Assembly: GCA_934153655.1 (NCBI GenBank)
Contig: CAKPFH010000015.1
Coordinates: 1-28,049, forward strand
Length of the DNA stretch: 28,049 bases
Reading direction: 5' to 3'
Source of the DNA: an uncultured Bacilli bacterium
GTDB taxonomy: Bacteria > Bacillota_I > Bacilli_A > RF39 > UBA660
A program made the translations under genes and the position numbers. This document shows positions 14,210 through 22,128 of this stretch, piece after piece (within the stretch, counting starts at the first letter, position 1; each line of letters begins with the position of its first letter). A model generated the notes under the pieces. The model was not told where the DNA came from and made no database searches. It was given only the letters and a program-made list of their open reading frames with translations.

Positions 14210-14240
14210 AATAATAACTAAATTTTAATACTTTTTTGAT

Positions 14241-14273
14241 GAAAAAGCCAAAGAAAAAGTAGTTAAACTACTT
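14241..14273 (-). terminator. Terminator of dinB, overlapping its stop codon
   Basis: On the minus strand AAGTAGT (14273-14267) pairs with ACTACTT (14263-14257) over a 3-nt loop, followed by TTTTTCTTTGGCTTTTTC. The dinB TAG stop lies inside the stem. Confidence 0.75.
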
Positions 14274-15458
14274 ATTGTTATCATCCTTATAAAAAATAGC
14301 AGGCATTATCTTAGTATTATTATATTTATTATTTATATTATCAATTATTTTCCATACATCATCTTGTTTAGTATTACTATCAAATAAAGACATTTGACTA
14401 TTTTTATAATTAACTAAATCACTTACCCTAACCCCAATATTTCTAATTGCATTATTAGAAACTACTACTTCTAATAACTCTAAAGCATTTTTATATAATT
14501 CCATTGTATCATTAGTTTGATTTAAGATTTTCTTTTGATGCGAATAAGCTTTAAATAAATCAGTTTTAATAGTAATAGCAATACAAGAAGCATATAAATT
14601 TTCATTTCGAAGTTTTAAACCTATTTCTTCACACATATGTAATACTTCTTTTTTTAAAATATTTAAATCCCTTGTATCATGTTCTAAAGTTTTAGATAAA
14701 CTAATACATTTATTTTTACCATTGGTACTTATTACTTTACTATCATCCAAACCATTAGCAAGTTTTATCATATCATAGGCTCTATTTTTAAAGTATTTTT
14801 TTAATTTATTAGGATCATAATTAGCAAGATCACCAATTGTATTAATACCAAGACGATGTAATTCTTTACTAGAAGACGCGCCAACATACAACAAATCTTC
14901 TACTTTAAGAGGCCACATCTTACTTTTAATTTCATTATCAAACAAGGTATGAACTTTATCAGGCTTGGAAAAATCACCTGCCATCTTAGCACATAATTTA
15001 TTATTAGCAATACCTATATTAACGGTAAAACCATATTCATTTTTAATATAATCTTTTATTTTATAAGCAAGATATAAAACATCATCATATAAATAACTAG
15101 TATTAGTTAAATCTAAAAAACATTCATCAATTGAATATCTTTCAACATCAGGTGTAATTGTTAAATAATAATTATATAATTTATCAGACATTTCTTTATA
15201 AAAAGCATAGTTAGGTTTATATACTTGTAAATCCTTACATTTATTCTTAGCTGAATACAAGCTTTCTGGAGTTCTTATTCCATATTTCTTAGCAGGATAA
15301 CTAGTTGCTAAAACAATACCATGTCTTTTTTTAGGATCACCTGCTATAACACTTGGAATAGTTCTAATATCAAGTTCATAGTTTTCATACTTTAATAAAT
15401 AAACACTAGTCCAAGATAAAAAAGCATTATTAACATCAATATGAAAAATAATATTCAT
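14268..15458 (-). CDS. dinB: Y-family translesion DNA polymerase (DinB/Pol IV-like)
   Basis: A 396-residue error-prone polymerase that copies past DNA lesions. The catalytic acids are D8 (FHIDVNNAF) and D111-E112 in SIDEC (109-113), the hallmark of the family. A little-finger domain occupies about 240-350. QMSLF (355-359) matches the beta-clamp-binding motif, and a C-terminal tail of about 35 residues follows. The start is ATG at 15458 after AGGTGG. It lies 24 bp after tspO, so the two are probably co-transcribed. No SOS-box is evident just upstream. Confidence 0.93.
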   Translation of the reverse strand: MNIIFHIDVNNAFLSWTSVYLLKYENYELDIRTIPSVIAGDPKKRHGIVLATSYPAKKYGIRTPESLYSAKNKCKDLQVYKPNYAFYKEMSDKLYNYYLTITPDVERYSIDECFLDLTNTSYLYDDVLYLAYKIKDYIKNEYGFTVNIGIANNKLCAKMAGDFSKPDKVHTLFDNEIKSKMWPLKVEDLLYVGASSSKELHRLGINTIGDLANYDPNKLKKYFKNRAYDMIKLANGLDDSKVISTNGKNKCISLSKTLEHDTRDLNILKKEVLHMCEEIGLKLRNENLYASCIAITIKTDLFKAYSHQKKILNQTNDTMELYKNALELLEVVVSNNAIRNIGVRVSDLVNYKNSQMSLFDSNTKQDDVWKIIDNINNKYNNTKIMPAIFYKDDNNK

Positions 15459-15482
15459 AAAACCACCTATGAATATTATAAA

Positions 15483-15956
15483 CTATCTATTTAAAAAATA
15501 AACACTAAAATTTAAAATACTTGCATATATTAACCAAATTAAATAAGGAATTTGCAAAATACCTGCTTTTTTATCTAAACCATAGAAACATAAAATCATA
15601 TAAAATACTACAAAGTCAAGTAATAAAATAAAGATAAAAGCAAATAATCTAGCTTCTAAATTAAAAAATATTAAAGGCCAAAAAAAGTTAAGAATTAAAT
15701 TAAGAGTATAAATAATTAAACAAGTACACTTATGATAACTTAAACTTTCATATATTTTATAACTAGAAAGTCCCATTAAAAAGTATAAAACTGGCCAAAC
15801 TAGAAAAAATAAATATCTAGGAGGAGCAAAACTAGGTTTATTTAAAGTCATATAGTTATTAATTCCCTCTCTTGTTAAGAGAAACGATAACAAACCTAAA
15901 CTAAGAGGAATAAGTAAAAATAAAATTAATACTTTATTATTTTTTATATTTTTAAT
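15483..15956 (-). CDS. tspO: TspO/MBR-family membrane protein, apparently with an ATT start
   Basis: The five-helix TspO/MBR protein family binds porphyrins and related ligands. Family motifs are clear: LNKPSFAPPRYLFFLVWPVLY, ILNFFWPLIFF and IPYLIWLIYASILN. The first ATG- or TTG-type start (TTG at 15893) would lack the first membrane helix. In frame upstream lies KNIKNNKVLILFLLIPLSLG, matching the usual N-terminus. This segment begins at ATT (15956), three bases after GGTGAT, the same ribosome site and spacing seen at the Cse60-like gene (22025). An in-frame TAA further upstream blocks a longer protein. So the full 157-residue protein probably starts at ATT, a rare initiation codon, unless the ATG has been mutated or misread. 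Confidence 0.82.
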   Translation of the reverse strand: MKNIKNNKVLILFLLIPLSLGLLSFLLTREGINNYMTLNKPSFAPPRYLFFLVWPVLYFLMGLSSYKIYESLSYHKCTCLIIYTLNLILNFFWPLIFFNLEARLFAFIFILLLDFVVFYMILCFYGLDKKAGILQIPYLIWLIYASILNFSVYFLNR

Positions 15957-15998
15957 ATTATCACCAATTAATTATATTTTAAACATAAAAAAAAAGAC

Positions 15999-16673
15999 CT
16001 ATTTAATCTTAGAATTAACAAAGTCATAAATAAAATCAAATACATCTTCATAATCAATTGTATCATAATACTTAATGTAATCATTTAAACTAGTATTATT
16101 TTTAGAAAAATTTTTATATTTTTTATTCATCATTTTTACTATTTCATGATAAGTCTTAGCAACTTCTATACCTTTTTCTTCAGCTAAATAATTAAATATT
16201 TCTATTTCACTATCAATAAATATTAAATTATAAGGTAAATCAGTTAGCATAGTTTCTTTAACTAACTTAGCAACTTCTTTTTCTTTATAATTCATAACAC
16301 TTGATATTTTAAAACCATGTCTATTACTAAATTCTTCTATTTCTAAAATAATAAGTCCTAGTTTTAATAAATTAACATCTCCTGCTAAGTAATTAAAGCA
16401 AAAAAATGGTACTAATTCTAAATATATATCTTTTAAATCTTTATTTTTTAAGTAATTACCTAAAACATTATTAGGTAAATCATCAAAGTTAAAATTTAAA
16501 TAATAACTTACTTGATTAAAATAAAAAGGTGGTAAATCATCAGCTATTTTATATAAATTATCATAATCCGGATTAAAATCTATAGATACTAAAAAAACTT
16601 CATAATCTTTTTTTATCAAGGTAAATACTTCTTTAGTTAAATCAATCATACTACTAATAATAATATTTTTCAT
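15999..16673 (-). CDS. Protein of unknown function (224 aa)
   Basis: The start is the ATG after GAGGGT. The protein is acidic with no signal peptide or clear membrane span. It begins with a Rossmann-like strand pattern (KNIIISSMIDLTKEV, then YEVFLVSIDFN), followed by a largely helical body. A conserved-looking PPFYFNQVSYYL lies near residue 50. It has its own probable -10 box (TATAAT, 16701-16696) and is followed by tspO and dinB on the same strand, 42 bp away. No catalytic motif is visible and I do not recognise the family. Confidence 0.7.
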   Translation of the reverse strand: MKNIIISSMIDLTKEVFTLIKKDYEVFLVSIDFNPDYDNLYKIADDLPPFYFNQVSYYLNFNFDDLPNNVLGNYLKNKDLKDIYLELVPFFCFNYLAGDVNLLKLGLIILEIEEFSNRHGFKISSVMNYKEKEVAKLVKETMLTDLPYNLIFIDSEIEIFNYLAEEKGIEVAKTYHEIVKMMNKKYKNFSKNNTSLNDYIKYYDTIDYEDVFDFIYDFVNSKIK

Positions 16674-16695
16674 ATAACCCTCGTACCATAATTTA

Positions 16696-16701
16696 ATTAT
16701 A
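16696..16701 (-). promoter_or_regulatory. Probable -10 box for the 16673 gene
   Basis: TATAAT on the minus strand lies 22 bp before the start codon. A TTGCTT further upstream is 21 bp or so away, too far for a standard -35, so only the -10 box is claimed. Confidence 0.4.
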
Positions 16702-16712
16702 GACTAATTTAG

Positions 16713-16750
16713 GGAAAAATAAAAGCAACTAGACATTCAAATGTAAAGTT
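16713..16750 (-). terminator. Terminator of the 613-aa gene
   Basis: On the minus strand AACT-TT-ACAT (16750-16741) pairs with ATGT-CT-AGTT (16736-16727) across a 2x2 internal loop and is followed by GCTTTTATTTTT. It begins at the stop codon of the gene at 16749. Confidence 0.6.
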
Positions 16751-18590
16751 ACTTTAGTTTCCTTCGTTTAAATAAATCATCTTCATTTACTAAAGTTAAA
16801 TAATCATATTCTTTTTGATAACCATAGATACAAATAGTTTTATATTCATCTAATTTATTTTTATTATTAGGAGTTGGATAACTCTTAGTTTTAACAACAA
16901 CAATTGGTAAACCTGTTTTTCTAGAACTTTCTATGTCATTTTCTGTAATAGCATCATAGCAATATATTCCCATAGGAATTGGATTACTTAAATTAGCATT
17001 TAATTCATCATATGAATTTGCATTATGTTGGGCAATTATTATTTCATTATGATCCATTCCCCATTCAAGTAATTTATCAGGTAAGGTAAGTTCAAATACT
17101 CTTGTAGTTGCAATAGAACCACTTCCCCTTTTGTAATGAGAATAAGAATCAACTGGATAAATATGAAGTAATTGTTCTTTAGGAAAATCAGCATAAATAA
17201 TATTATAATTAACTCTTGGATCATAAAAAGTTTTTAATTTTGAACTACCATCTAAAGAATAAGAAGCTCCATCTACTCTTGATATTAAATTACTAGGTTT
17301 TAATATTTCAGACTTAGGTATTTCTAAAGATTTTACTAAACAGCAAAAAGGAAGAGATTCTAAAACATAAACTGGTACTTGTAATTTATTAGAAATATCA
17401 AAACGATAAAACTTTTTTAATTTATCATGATTTAACATACTACTTTTAATTAAATCAATATTTTTATCCTTAGCTTTTTTATAATCATCATAATATTTTT
17501 CCATAACATTTATTTTCTTTAATTTATCATGTACTTTAACTTTATCTAAGTAAGAAAGCTCATCTAAATTTAATAACATTTGATAAAACTCTATATCTTC
17601 ATCACTTAAAGTTCTTCCCTCAGTTTCTTGAAATTTAACTAATCTTTTAATATCGATAAAAATATTATAAACAATTTCTTCAAAATGATAATCTATAATC
17701 ATATCAGTTATTTTTATATTAGATTCTAATTCTAAAAACTCTTTTAATTTAGTTTTATCTTTATTTAAACAATAATTAAGTAATATATTTTTAATAGGAT
17801 CGTAGGTATTTAAACAAATAAAATACTTATCAATTAATAATAAAATATTTTCTTTTGTAATTAAAGGCATTTTTAAATATTCTTGATAAAAATCATTAAA
17901 TCTTTTTAACATCTTAGTATTTAAATCATAACTATTTATTTCTTTATCATAATATTCTTTTCTTTTAACCTCAATTATTAAAGGACTATATTTTTTAGAA
18001 AAAGTCTTAATTAATAAACGATAATCTTTTATATTATAAATATTAGTAATTTTTTTTAAAAACTTTTTTTCAGTTAAATAACTACTAGGTATATTATAAC
18101 TTTCTATTAAATATTTAATTTCATTATAATCATAAATACTAATTGTATTAAATCTTATACTTTCAAGGAATAAATAATCTAAAACTGTATTAGAAAATAT
18201 AACTCCAAAATCACTTATAGTTTTAAGAGAATAATTATTACTTCTTAAAATATTTAATTTAATATCCGAAGGTAATAAATGAAAGAATAATTTAACTAAA
18301 TCTTTATTATTTAAATAGTTATTAATTAAATCAATTAAAATATTACTATCTAAATTAAGATTATTTAAACCATAATAAATATTTAAATAGTAAATAAAAC
18401 TTTGATTATTATATAAAAGTTTTATAATAATATCTTTATATTTTAATATATATATAACTTTATCTCTTAAATCAGGATATTCTCTTTTAGAAAAGTCATA
18501 GTTAAGAAATAAATTTAAAATTTCTTCATTAGATAATTTTTCAATTTCTTTAAAAAAATCAGTAAAAGAAAGTTTTAATATATTATTCAT
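16749..18590 (-). CDS. Large two-part protein of unknown function (613 aa)
   Basis: ATG at 18590 follows TGAGGT. The N-terminal ~390 residues are almost entirely helical and rich in Leu, Ile, Asn, Lys and Tyr, like a helical-repeat scaffold. The C-terminal ~220 residues are different: strand-rich, with Gly, His and Pro, and segments such as SRVDGASYSLDGSSKL, HYKRGSGSIATTRVFEL, IAQHNANSYDELN and GLPIVVVKTKSYP. This looks like a globular, possibly enzymatic or binding domain. No signal peptide or membrane helix is seen. It is monocistronic, with its own promoter (18611-18639) and terminator (16713-16750). Family not recognised. Confidence 0.75.
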   Translation of the reverse strand: MNNILKLSFTDFFKEIEKLSNEEILNLFLNYDFSKREYPDLRDKVIYILKYKDIIIKLLYNNQSFIYYLNIYYGLNNLNLDSNILIDLINNYLNNKDLVKLFFHLLPSDIKLNILRSNNYSLKTISDFGVIFSNTVLDYLFLESIRFNTISIYDYNEIKYLIESYNIPSSYLTEKKFLKKITNIYNIKDYRLLIKTFSKKYSPLIIEVKRKEYYDKEINSYDLNTKMLKRFNDFYQEYLKMPLITKENILLLIDKYFICLNTYDPIKNILLNYCLNKDKTKLKEFLELESNIKITDMIIDYHFEEIVYNIFIDIKRLVKFQETEGRTLSDEDIEFYQMLLNLDELSYLDKVKVHDKLKKINVMEKYYDDYKKAKDKNIDLIKSSMLNHDKLKKFYRFDISNKLQVPVYVLESLPFCCLVKSLEIPKSEILKPSNLISRVDGASYSLDGSSKLKTFYDPRVNYNIIYADFPKEQLLHIYPVDSYSHYKRGSGSIATTRVFELTLPDKLLEWGMDHNEIIIAQHNANSYDELNANLSNPIPMGIYCYDAITENDIESSRKTGLPIVVVKTKSYPTPNNKNKLDEYKTICIYGYQKEYDYLTLVNEDDLFKRRKLK

Positions 18591-18610
18591 AATACCTCAC
18601 TAACTAGATT

Positions 18611-18639
18611 AGTATAACGAAGATTATTTTAAATAGCAA
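18611..18639 (-). promoter_or_regulatory. Promoter of the 613-aa gene
   Basis: TTGCTA (18639-18634) and TATACT (18616-18611) are separated by 17 bp on the minus strand, 20 bp before the start codon. Confidence 0.75.
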
Positions 18640-18673
18640 GAAAAAACTGTAAGATTTTACTTTTCCTTACAGT
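18638..18673 (-). terminator. Terminator of the lipoprotein-YtxH operon
   Basis: ACTGTAAG (18673-18666) pairs with CTTACAGT (18653-18646) over a 12-nt loop that contains the ytxH stop codon, then TTTTTTCTTG. It overlaps the next promoter's -35 box by two bases, a tight head-to-tail junction. Confidence 0.8.
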
Positions 18674-19070
18674 CTACTACTTCTAATTTTTTAATCATTT
18701 CATCCATGACTTCCATGGTTTTATCACGAACATCAATAGCTTTTTCTTTTAAAACTGGTGTTCCTTTTTCAATAGCTAAATCAACTAAATCTTCTAATTT
18801 ATCTTTAATATCATTTGATTTTTCTTTAGCTATTTTTAAGACTTTTTCTTTATCTAAGTCATTTAAATCATGTTTGATTTCTTTAATTTTTTCTTCTATT
18901 AATTTTCTAGCATCAGAGTAACTCATATCTTTTACTTTATCAAGTAACTCTTGCATTTTTTCTTTTAAAGCACTTCTTGTATCTTCACCTTTCTTAGGTG
19001 CAAATAAAACTCCTAATCCAGCTCCAATGGCTACACCTAAAAGTAATTTTCCTGTTCCTTTTTTTCCCAT
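18657..19070 (-). CDS. YtxH-domain envelope protein
   Basis: A 137-residue protein with the YtxH N-terminus: a glycine-rich hydrophobic helix (KLLLGVAIGAGLGVLFAPKKGE, about 8-29) then a long charged amphipathic helix with heptad-like KEK/KDK repeats. YtxH proteins are small stress- and envelope-associated proteins of Bacilli with unknown biochemistry. The start is ATG at 19070, chosen because GGAGGAATTTTAAA precedes it. An in-frame upstream start would add a lysine/arginine-rich run overlapping the DUF948 gene. It directly follows the DUF948 gene (1 bp), a pairing known from other Bacilli, and ends the operon. Confidence 0.82.
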   Translation of the reverse strand: MGKKGTGKLLLGVAIGAGLGVLFAPKKGEDTRSALKEKMQELLDKVKDMSYSDARKLIEEKIKEIKHDLNDLDKEKVLKIAKEKSNDIKDKLEDLVDLAIEKGTPVLKEKAIDVRDKTMEVMDEMIKKLEVVDCKEK

Positions 19071-19071
19071 T

Positions 19072-19353
19072 TTAAAATTCCTCCTCTTTCTCTTTTTTTT
19101 CTTTTTTCTTGGAAAATATATTAGCAATAAAGGTAACTATAATATCTACCATTCGATCATTTATTAGTGATATTGAATCAGTTACTTTATCAACAACTTC
19201 AAAAGCATGATCAACAGTCTTTAACTTTTTATTAACATTATCTAACATATAATCGATTTTACTAACAGTAAAATTAAGTCTTACTATTAATATTATTAAA
19301 GATATTATAAAAATTATTCCAAAAACAACAAGCAAAATTAATAAATAATCCAT
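19072..19353 (-). CDS. DUF948-like single-span membrane protein
   Basis: A 93-residue protein with one N-terminal membrane helix (about 3-26, LLILLVVFGIIFIISLIILIV) and a cytoplasmic helical region of the DUF948 type, KIDYMLDNVNKKLKTVDHAFEVVDKV. The tail is highly charged (KKKEKKEKEEEF). DUF948 and YtxH genes are commonly neighbours in Bacilli and are linked to envelope stress. The GGAGGAT ribosome site overlaps the end of the upstream gene. Confidence 0.75.
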   Translation of the reverse strand: MDYLLILLVVFGIIFIISLIILIVRLNFTVSKIDYMLDNVNKKLKTVDHAFEVVDKVTDSISLINDRMVDIIVTFIANIFSKKKEKKEKEEEF

Positions 19354-19355
19354 TT

Positions 19356-20225
19356 TTAATCCTCCTTATCATACATAGATTCAATTAAGTCAAATAAATT
19401 ATCTTCAAGGGTTTCATCTTTCTTATCTTTTTTTAGTCTTTCTTCTGGTATTTTTCCATCACTTATTTCTTTTGATACATCTTTGTAATCAGTATTATAA
19501 GCAAGTCCTAAATCATTAAAATATTCATCAGCCTCTCCAAGAGTTACTTTTTCAATACTAGGTTTTTCTTTTTTAGAAGACATATCATAAAGACGATTAA
19601 ATTCTCTTGGTTTAGTTTCTTCTTTAACAACTTTTTTAGTATCTTCTTCGGTTTGAGGAAATAAATCATTTTCTAAATCGCCAAAAGCTTTATTACGAAC
19701 ACTATCAAAGTCCATTTTAGCAGGACGAGTTGAAAGTCTTATTTCTTTTTTCTCTTTAACTTCTTCTTTTTTATAATTTTTATCAAGTATTCCATATATT
19801 GGAGAAATTATAGGTGATGGTGTAAATACTTTTTTAGTTTCTTCATGTTTAGAATATTCATATTTAGGTGTTTCTTTTTTATAATAAGTTTCTTCTTTTT
19901 TAACCTCTTTAACCTCTACTTTTTTATAATCCATCTTTTTATAGGGTTCTTTTTTAGGCTCACTATCTAAAAGAAAGTCTTCATCATCAAAGATTAAATC
20001 CTGAGCTTGTTTAGTTTCTTTTTTAGGTTCAACTTTTACAGTTACCTCGGGTTTTATTTCTTCTTTAACAGGTTTTGCAGGATTGATTTCTTCTAATTTA
20101 GCACGTTTTGGTATTTCAACCTTTTTAATTACAACATCTTTCTCTGGTTTATTTTCAATCTCTTCTGTAGTTTCTTCTTCCTCTTCTTCAAAGAAAATAT
20201 TTTTAAGTTTATCCATAAATCCCAT
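19356..20225 (-). CDS. Acidic, largely disordered protein with a conserved-looking PSPIISPIYGIL motif
   Basis: The 289-residue protein begins MGFMDKLKNIFF, an amphipathic helix of the kind that anchors proteins to the membrane (compare the SepF N-terminus), followed by an EEEEEE run. About 200 residues are charged, low-complexity Lys/Glu/Pro/Val sequence. One island stands out: FTPSPIISPIYGILDKNY (about 137-154). A short helical C-terminus ends LEDNLFDLIESMYDKED. No SepF domain is present. The start is ATG at 20225 after GGAAGGTG; a GTG lies inside that site. Context (lipoprotein, DUF948, YtxH) suggests an envelope or division-associated adaptor. Function unknown. Confidence 0.72.
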   Translation of the reverse strand: MGFMDKLKNIFFEEEEEETTEEIENKPEKDVVIKKVEIPKRAKLEEINPAKPVKEEIKPEVTVKVEPKKETKQAQDLIFDDEDFLLDSEPKKEPYKKMDYKKVEVKEVKKEETYYKKETPKYEYSKHEETKKVFTPSPIISPIYGILDKNYKKEEVKEKKEIRLSTRPAKMDFDSVRNKAFGDLENDLFPQTEEDTKKVVKEETKPREFNRLYDMSSKKEKPSIEKVTLGEADEYFNDLGLAYNTDYKDVSKEISDGKIPEERLKKDKKDETLEDNLFDLIESMYDKED

Positions 20226-20240
20226 ATTAATCACACCTTC

Positions 20241-20891
20241 CTATTCATCAGGATCAATTATATCCTGATCTTTTGTTGTTTTATCTTCATACTTATCATA
20301 TTTCTCTATCCATTCCAAGAAATTATCATTATTTTTCTTTGATTTAAATATATCAAATTCTTCTCCAGTTGCTTTAAACTCTTCATCATTTAATCGATAC
20401 TTAATTGTTGCATCATTATAATCAATAGTTGCTAAAATATAACATATATTAATAAAAGCATCGTTTAAATCATTTTCTTTAACATAAGTTTCTACTTTAG
20501 CATAATTATAATAAGCTTCAATAAAATAAATATTATCAGTTTTAGAAATATCAATATAACCAAATTTATTATTATAATTTAAATCAACTGAATAAAATTT
20601 ATTAGTTTTTTCATGAGTACTTTTGTTTTTATAATAATAACTAATCATATCAACATATAAATAATAAGTATTCTTATCACCTTGAATTTCTAAATTAGCA
20701 CCTTTTTGATCAGATACTCTTAAAGATCTTGGTAAATAAAATTTATATCCCTCGAAACTAGTATTAGTTAATTTAGTATCTTGATATAAAATACTTTGAA
20801 TAATTCCATTAAAACTAGTTTCTTCAACTTTTTTAATATTACATCCTGTAGTTAAAAGAATGATAATAAGGAGGGCTACTATTTTTTTCAT
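20241..20891 (-). CDS. Secreted lipoprotein of unknown function
   Basis: The N-terminus MKKIVALLIIILLTTGC has a lipobox (LTTGC) with the lipidated Cys at 17, so the mature protein is membrane-anchored outside the cell. The 200-residue mature part looks like a single alpha/beta domain (YKFYLPRSLRVSD, YLYVDMISYYYKN, FYSVDLNYNNKFGYID) with an acidic tail. The start is ATG at 20891, preceded by AGGTGG. It is the first gene of the operon with the disordered protein, DUF948 and YtxH. Family not recognised. Confidence 0.8.
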   Translation of the reverse strand: MKKIVALLIIILLTTGCNIKKVEETSFNGIIQSILYQDTKLTNTSFEGYKFYLPRSLRVSDQKGANLEIQGDKNTYYLYVDMISYYYKNKSTHEKTNKFYSVDLNYNNKFGYIDISKTDNIYFIEAYYNYAKVETYVKENDLNDAFINICYILATIDYNDATIKYRLNDEEFKATGEEFDIFKSKKNNDNFLEWIEKYDKYEDKTTKDQDIIDPDE

Positions 20892-20911
20892 ATTCCACCT
20901 ACCCTGCATAC

Positions 20912-20920
20912 ATTATAACA
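20912..20920 (-). promoter_or_regulatory. Extended -10 promoter of the lipoprotein operon
   Basis: TGTTATAAT (20920-20912) on the minus strand is an extended -10 element 20 bp before the lipoprotein start. No convincing -35 box is seen. Confidence 0.6.
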
Positions 20921-20948
20921 AATTTTTTAAATATTAGATAGTACTTTT

Positions 20949-21584
20949 TTACTTTTTCTTTTTAGTAACTTCTATTTTATATATAGGATTGTTAAGTTTT
21001 GTAAACTTTTCTTCGTATTCAGTCATTATATTATCAGGATCTTTTTCATTTTCTAAATCAAATGTTAGATAATCAATGTAATAACCGTAGTTATTTAAAG
21101 ATTTAATACTATAAGAAAATAAATCTTTATTATCTGTTTTCATAATTATATGATTATCATTTTTAAAAACTAAATCATATTTTTCTAAGAATAAAGGACT
21201 AGTTAATCTTCTTTTCTCATGTCTTTTTTTAGGCCAAGGATCAGAGAAATTTAAATAAATTTTATCTATTTCAGCATTAAAAACATCTAAAATATTATTA
21301 GCATCAAGTCTTATCATATATAAATTACTAAGTTCTGTATCAATTTTTTTCAAAGCAAGAGCTAAAATACTATCAATTACTTCAATGCCAATAAAATTAA
21401 TACTTGGATACTTCTTAGCATTTTCAATGATGAATTTACCTTTTCCCATTCCAATTTCTATACAAATTGGATTAGAATTATTAAATAAGGTATGCCATTT
21501 TCCTTTATATAAAGTTGGATTGCTAATAAAATATTTGGAATTATTAATTATACTTTCTTTATTTTTTACATTTCTTTGTCTCAT
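20949..21584 (-). CDS. trmB: tRNA (guanine-N7-)-methyltransferase TrmB
   Basis: This SAM-dependent enzyme makes m7G46 in tRNA. The SAM site is EIGMGKGKFI, the acidic strand GIEV follows, and the catalytic/tRNA-binding region is NFSDPWPKKRHEKRR, diagnostic for the family. The C-terminal TEYEEKF motif is present. The start is ATG at 21584, four bases after GGTGAT; the in-frame GTG within that ribosome site is not a likely start. Length 211 residues is normal. It is upstream of the lipoprotein operon and divergent from the small coiled-coil gene. Confidence 0.95.
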   Translation of the reverse strand: MRQRNVKNKESIINNSKYFISNPTLYKGKWHTLFNNSNPICIEIGMGKGKFIIENAKKYPSINFIGIEVIDSILALALKKIDTELSNLYMIRLDANNILDVFNAEIDKIYLNFSDPWPKKRHEKRRLTSPLFLEKYDLVFKNDNHIIMKTDNKDLFSYSIKSLNNYGYYIDYLTFDLENEKDPDNIMTEYEEKFTKLNNPIYKIEVTKKKK

Positions 21585-21657
21585 ATAAATCACCAAGAAT
21601 ATTATACATTAAAAACAAAATTAAAAAAAGTACATATAATAAAATAAGGAGGATTAA

Positions 21658-21858
21658 ATGAATAATATACCTTATTTTAATCAAAATAGTTACATTCCAA
21701 ATAACCCATTTGAAATAGAAATAGAAAGATTAAATAATCGAATTAATAGATTAGAAAGACAAGTTAAAATATTAGAAAACAAATTAAATAAATTAGAGGT
21801 TATTGAAACAAAACCTTTGAACATTCAAGAAGATAATAGTAATATGTATATGCTTTAA
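21658..21858 (+). CDS. Small coiled-coil protein (66 aa)
   Basis: One of few plus-strand genes outside the element. AAGGAGGA precedes the ATG by four bases. After an Asn/Pro-rich N-terminus (about 1-18), residues 19-48 form a heptad coiled-coil (EIEIERLNNRINRLERQVKI). The tail is unstructured. Its last codon and stop overlap by four bases the stop of the convergent Cse60-like gene. No domain match is claimed; a small structural or regulatory oligomer is likely. Confidence 0.75.
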   Translation: MNNIPYFNQNSYIPNNPFEIEIERLNNRINRLERQVKILENKLNKLEVIETKPLNIQEDNSNMYML

Positions 21859-22025
21859 TAATAAATAACCATAGCACTAAAACAATATATTTGTTCATCT
21901 AAATAAGTAATTGAACTAGTAGAAAACTTAATATCAATTACTTCAATATCATTATCACTTAAAAAAGAATTAATACTATTTTCTAAATCTTTTTCATGTT
22001 CTTCATCAAATATTTTAACTTTCAT
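21855..22025 (-). CDS. Cse60-like small protein (56 aa)
   Basis: The 56-residue product starts MKVKIFDEEHEKDLENSINS and ends DEQIYCFSAMVIYY. This matches the pattern of the Bacillus Cse60 family of small proteins (MKVKxFDEEHExxLE..., then IDIK, then EQIYCYSAMIIY). In Bacillus Cse60 is a sigma-E sporulation gene of unknown function; here no sporulation context is visible. GGTGAT lies three bases before the ATG. The stop overlaps that of the opposing small gene. Family recognised by eye. Confidence 0.72.
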   Translation of the reverse strand: MKVKIFDEEHEKDLENSINSFLSDNDIEVIDIKFSTSSITYLDEQIYCFSAMVIYY

Positions 22026-22098
22026 CTAATCACCAACAATATTATAAAATACTTAACTTAAAAAAAATGTCTAAAAATAGTTAATAAAAATTAATATT

Positions 22099-22127
22099 AA
22101 AATGCAACCACAAAAGTTGCATTTTTT
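22099..22127. terminator. Probable bidirectional terminator
   Basis: AAAATGCAAC (22099-22108) pairs with GTTGCATTTT (22116-22125), a 10-bp stem with a 7-nt loop and TTTTTT on the plus side. On the minus strand it follows the Rpn-family gene, whose stop is at 22129, and is its likely terminator. Confidence 0.7.
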
Positions 22128-22128
22128 A

